This document shows, piece after piece, positions 6,410 through 8,246 of a stretch of 8,246 nt of DNA (positions within the stretch are counted from its first letter, which is position 1; the number at the start of each line of letters is the position of its first letter). The translations under genes and the position numbers were made by a program. A model generated the notes under the pieces. It was not told where the DNA came from and made no database searches. It saw nothing but the letters and a program-made list of their open reading frames with translations. The stretch is taken from contig CALYQE010000085.1 in NCBI GenBank assembly GCA_945281075.1, positions 1 through 8,246 of the forward strand. The letters are read 5' to 3'. Origin of the DNA: an uncultured Lactobacillus sp. (GTDB lineage Bacteria; Bacillota; Bacilli; Lactobacillales; Lactobacillaceae).

Positions 6410-6844
6410 AAATATTCATATAAATTAAGCGATGCAATCCATCTGTTAGCATATCTAACGATTTGCTCTGAGGCCGATCACTCAAGTAAGGCGATTGCCG
6501 CTAGTATCGAAGCAAATCCTAGCGTGATTAGAAGTTTAATGAGTGATTTGAAAAAAGCCGGCTTGCTTGCCAGCCATCAGGGTCAGGCAAAGCCAACTTT
6601 AACTAAACGACCTGATCAAATTAACATTTTTGAAATTTATCAGGCAGTTAACGCAAATCAACACCTTTTACATGTTGATCCAGAAACCAATCCGCGTTGT
6701 CTTGTCGGTGCAAACATTCAGCATGCCCTTGAAGATACTTATGCCCAGATTGAGGAAAGCGCGCAAACATGCATGCTGAAAATCACTTTGCAAGATGTAA
6801 TTGATAAAATTCTCTTAGAAAATGCCAAGAAAAAATCCAGCTGA
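6407..6844 (+). CDS. Rrf2-family transcriptional regulator (YwnA type) with ATC start
   Basis: Read from ATC 6407 this gives a complete 145-residue Rrf2 protein beginning (I/M)KYSYKLSDAIHLLAYL. The winged helix covers about 1-66: recognition region SSKAIAASIEANPSVIRSLM (26-45) and wing LLASHQGQAKPTLTK (53-67). After it come the IFEIYQAVN helix (74-82), NPRCLVG (95-101) and the dimerisation helix (about 103-122). NPxCxVG and the overall pattern match B. subtilis YwnA. Cysteines are C20, C98 and C122; the three closely spaced cysteines of iron-sulfur Rrf2 proteins such as IscR are absent, so thiol-based sensing at C98 is more likely. The first GTG (6524) would remove most of the DNA-binding domain and is not credible as the start. 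The gene is in the same frame as the upstream oxidoreductase, separated by TAG. It probably represses its own operon through the inverted repeat at 5481-5516. A sequencing error at the start codon cannot be excluded. Confidence 0.8.
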   Translation: MKYSYKLSDAIHLLAYLTICSEADHSSKAIAASIEANPSVIRSLMSDLKKAGLLASHQGQAKPTLTKRPDQINIFEIYQAVNANQHLLHVDPETNPRCLVGANIQHALEDTYAQIEESAQTCMLKITLQDVIDKILLENAKKKSS

Positions 6845-6850
6845 GTAACC

Positions 6851-6881
6851 GGTAAATTTCCTTGCGAAATTTTACCTTTTT
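6851..6881 (+). terminator. Intrinsic terminator after the Rrf2 gene
   Basis: GGTAAATTTC (6851-6860) pairs with GAAATTTTACC (6866-6876) around a 5-base loop CTTGC, with a single bulged T at 6870, and is followed by TTTTT (6877-6881). The stem is AT-rich, so efficiency may be moderate. It closes the oxidoreductase-Rrf2 unit. Confidence 0.75.
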
Positions 6882-6915
6882 CACCAACTATTTTGTCCAA
6901 TTTATTTTGCAAATA

Positions 6916-6924
6916 TGCTAAAAT
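6916..6924 (+). promoter_or_regulatory. Probable extended -10 promoter of the LysM gene
   Basis: TGCTAAAAT (6916-6924) is an extended -10 element placed 30 bases before the LysM start codon. The only recognisable -35, TTGTCC at 6893-6898, is 20 bases away, longer than ideal, so recognition would rest mainly on the TG motif. It lies just after the preceding terminator, where a new promoter is needed. Confidence 0.5.
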
Positions 6925-6953
6925 TAATCGAGTTAGGTGAAGGAGGTCTTTCA

Positions 6954-7442
6954 ATGAATCAAAACTCAGAAAAACCATTTAAGCATTATGAACGTCCAAG
7001 TGAAACCAGAACAGCAACTAACCGTCCTGGTGTAACGGGCTGGCTGGTTACGATGATTCTTTTATTGATTGTGATCATTGCTCTTGTGCCAATTGTTCAT
7101 CATTTGGCCGCAAATGCTGATCATGGTAGTCAGGCTGTTGAAGTTCAAAAAACAACAGCGAAGAAAAAGCAATCTCAAACTAAGACTTCTAAACCAAAAA
7201 CCAAACCAAAGGCCAAAGCCAAGGAAAAGGTTCAAACTAATTCTGAGGTGAAGGCAAAAGAGAAAAAGCAAGCACCAGCTCATAATCAAGCACCACAGGT
7301 TGAAACCTATGTTGTTCAAAGCGGTGATACTTTAACCAGTATTGCAAATAGATATAATCTCACGGTCTATGATCTGGCTCAGCTCAATCAGCTGGATCCT
7401 GATGGCCAGGTAAATGCTGGTGCTGTTCTTAGAGTAAAGTGA
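6954..7442 (+). CDS. Membrane-anchored LysM cell-wall-binding protein (YpbE-like)
   Basis: This 162-residue protein has a short polar N-terminal segment in the cytoplasm (1-28), one membrane-spanning helix (about 29-52, LVTMILLLIVIIALVPIV), a Lys/Ala/Thr/Gln-rich extended linker (about 65-115, several KPK and KAK repeats), and one C-terminal LysM domain (about 118-162) with YVVQSGDTLTSIANRYNLT and LAQLNQLDPDGQVNAGAVLRV. LysM binds peptidoglycan N-acetylglucosamine, so the protein likely tethers the membrane to the wall or places itself at the septum. The layout resembles B. subtilis YpbE. The start is ATG 6954, set by AGGAGGT (6941-6947) 6 bases upstream; the frame also opens at ATG 6915, but that codon lies inside the -10 box. 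No enzymatic domain is seen. It has its own promoter and a terminator before cmk. Confidence 0.87.
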   Translation: MNQNSEKPFKHYERPSETRTATNRPGVTGWLVTMILLLIVIIALVPIVHHLAANADHGSQAVEVQKTTAKKKQSQTKTSKPKTKPKAKAKEKVQTNSEVKAKEKKQAPAHNQAPQVETYVVQSGDTLTSIANRYNLTVYDLAQLNQLDPDGQVNAGAVLRVK

Positions 7443-7458
7443 TTTTGATAGAAAGGTC

Positions 7459-7480
7459 AGGGACTTGATGTCCCTTTTTT
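7459..7480 (+). terminator. Compact terminator hairpin in the cmk leader
   Basis: A perfect 6-bp stem AGGGAC (7459-7464) / GTCCCT (7470-7475) with a 5-base loop TTGAT runs into six T (7475-7480). It ends only 6 bases before the cmk start codon. It may end LysM transcription, act as an attenuator for cmk, or shape cmk translation. Confidence 0.72.
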
Positions 7481-7486
7481 ATTGGC

Positions 7487-8161
7487 ATGCAGATAGCAAT
7501 TGATGGACCAGCTTCAGCTGGTAAGAGTACAGTCGCAAAAATAATTGCACAAAAATTAGGTTTTACATATATTGATACCGGAGCAATGTACCGGGCCTGT
7601 ACGGTAATCGCACGGAGAAATAAAATCGACTACGGTGATGAAGCCCAAATACTGGCAGCCGTTGACCATGACGGGATTAGGTTTGAAAATATTGATGGCG
7701 AGCAAAAAGTCTTTGCGGGTAATGAGGATATTACGCGCGAAATTCGAACGCCAGAAGTATCGGCGAACGTTTCACAAGTTTCGGCCTTATCAGGGGTCCG
7801 AGAAAAAATGGTCAGCCTGCAAAGACAGATGGCCGGACAGATGAATGTGGTGATGGATGGCCGCGACATTGGCACCACTGTTTTGCCCGATGCGGAAGTT
7901 AAAATCTTCCTCGTGGCCTCAGCCCGTTCACGTGCGCAAAGAAGACTGCTTGATTTGCAGCAACAGGGGATTAAAAGCGACCAAACGGTAGAACAAATCG
8001 AGAAAAGTATTGCTGAACGCGACTATAAAGACTCCCACCGGGCTATTTCACCGCTAAAAAAGGCCAAAGATGCTGTTGAAATTGACACTACCTCAATGAA
8101 TATCACCCAAGTAGTGGATGCCATTTTAGCAGAAGTCGCTAAAAAGCAAAAAAATATTTAA
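7487..8161 (+). CDS. cmk: Cytidylate kinase
   Basis: This 224-residue cytoplasmic kinase phosphorylates CMP and dCMP with ATP, recycling cytidine nucleotides from RNA and lipid turnover. The P-loop is GPASAGKST (7-15), at the extreme N terminus as in the family (MQIAIDGP). DTGAMYR (30-36) and DGRDIGT (124-130) contact the nucleotide, and RDYKDSHRAISPL (178-190) is the conserved lid and following segment ahead of the acidic DAVEIDTT. Length is normal for the bacterial type. The N-terminal pattern makes ATG 7487 nearly certain, yet no Shine-Dalgarno sequence lies directly before it: the bases are a T-run and ATTGGC. The nearest purine-rich stretch is GAAAGG (7451-7456), on the far side of the terminator hairpin. 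It precedes an rpsA-like gene, a pairing found from E. coli to bacilli. Confidence 0.96.
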   Translation: MQIAIDGPASAGKSTVAKIIAQKLGFTYIDTGAMYRACTVIARRNKIDYGDEAQILAAVDHDGIRFENIDGEQKVFAGNEDITREIRTPEVSANVSQVSALSGVREKMVSLQRQMAGQMNVVMDGRDIGTTVLPDAEVKIFLVASARSRAQRRLLDLQQQGIKSDQTVEQIEKSIAERDYKDSHRAISPLKKAKDAVEIDTTSMNITQVVDAILAEVAKKQKNI

Positions 8162-8190
8162 AAAAGGTGCTAAAACAGTAGAAAAATATC

Positions 8191-8218
8191 TAACTTTCAT
8201 TTAAAATTAGATTATGAT
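8191..8218 (+). promoter_or_regulatory. Possible promoter of the downstream rpsA-like gene
   Basis: TATGAT (8213-8218) is a good -10 box, but the transcript would then start very near the Shine-Dalgarno sequence, and the -35 position holds only TAACTT (8191-8196), a poor match at 16-base spacing. No terminator follows cmk, so read-through from cmk is a real alternative. The 72-base gap between cmk and the next start holds nothing else I can recognise. Confidence 0.3.
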
Positions 8219-8233
8219 ATTGGGAGGTAAATA

Positions 8234-8246
8234 ATGTCAGAAAACA
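8234..8246 (+). CDS. rpsA: Start of a gene, probably 30S ribosomal protein S1 (partial)
   Basis: Only four codons, MSEN, plus one base are in the window. The ATG at 8234 follows a strong GGGAGG (8222-8227) by 6 bases. Identification rests on position: rpsA or an S1-like gene follows cmk in many bacteria including lactobacilli, and lactobacillar S1 proteins commonly begin MSEN. The sequence alone cannot prove it. Confidence 0.6.

Noticed and set aside
6524..6844. Starting the Rrf2 regulator at GTG 6524 (106 residues)
   Set aside because: It removes helix 1, helix 2 and part of the recognition helix, has no ribosome binding site upstream, and ignores 39 upstream codons that match Rrf2 homologues residue by residue.
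5420..6881. The oxidoreductase-Rrf2 pair as a mobile element cargo
   Set aside because: I found no transposase, integrase, terminal repeats, target-site duplication or attachment site, and base composition looks like that of the neighbours by eye. Insertion remains possible but unsupported by element signals.
6915..6953. Starting the LysM protein at ATG 6915
   Set aside because: That ATG lies within the -10 box and has no Shine-Dalgarno site, while ATG 6954 has AGGAGGT at ideal spacing; the extra 13 residues simply translate the leader.
7062..7319. Open frame of 85 codons on the minus strand opposite the LysM gene
   Set aside because: Its Leu/Phe-rich translation is the mirror of the Lys-rich linker codons, so the apparent membrane character is a composition artefact.
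7635..7844. Open frame of 69 codons inside cmk on the plus strand
   Set aside because: It is a frame shadow of a strongly conserved kinase gene and carries no initiation signal.
1..8246. CRISPR array, tRNA, rRNA or origin
   Set aside because: No spaced direct repeats, cloverleaf, rRNA segment or DnaA-box cluster was seen on either strand.

Overview
The window reads as a chromosomal core region of a low-GC Gram-positive lactic acid bacterium, most probably Lactobacillus in the strict sense (acidophilus/helveticus/delbrueckii type). The grounds are AT-rich sequence, strong AGGAGG-type ribosome binding sites, a pyruvate kinase with the extra C-terminal domain typical of Firmicutes, and the gene series cvfB, xerD, ribT, scpA, scpB, rluB, then cmk and an rpsA-like start. 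Every gene lies on the + strand.

Layout. Positions 1-145 hold the 3' end of pyk, closed by a strong intrinsic terminator. A promoter near 214-251 starts a tight six-gene run (291-4488): cvfB (S1-domain RNA-binding protein), xerD (tyrosine recombinase), ribT (GNAT-like protein), scpA and scpB (partners of SMC in chromosome segregation) and rluB (23S rRNA pseudouridine synthase). The genes overlap or are only a few bases apart. A consensus-like promoter buried in the end of rluB (4463-4491) leads into an FMN riboswitch (4519-4627) with a terminator-type expression platform (4680-4716), which controls ribU, the riboflavin-binding subunit of an ECF vitamin transporter. No riboflavin biosynthesis gene is present here except ribT, whose acetyl-CoA loop looks degraded.

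Positions 5474-6881 form a self-contained two-gene unit with its own promoter and terminator: an NmrA/QOR2-type NAD(P)H-dependent oxidoreductase followed by an Rrf2-family regulator of the YwnA type. The -10 box of this promoter sits inside a near-perfect inverted repeat with 13-base arms (5481-5516), a likely operator for the Rrf2 protein. The regulator has no ATG, GTG or TTG at its proper N terminus. Homology and Shine-Dalgarno spacing both point to an ATC start at 6407, so the gene is 39 codons longer than a standard gene caller would report. It also lies in the same frame as the oxidoreductase gene, separated by one TAG codon. I infer an autoregulated quinone/electrophile-stress module.

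The last part holds a membrane-anchored LysM protein, a compact terminator hairpin only 6 bases before the cmk start codon, cmk (cytidylate kinase), and the first four codons of a gene that is probably rpsA. There is no gene-free stretch over 300 bases: the longest gap (4489-4731) is filled by the riboswitch leader. I saw no RNA genes, CRISPR, insertion sequences or attachment sites.
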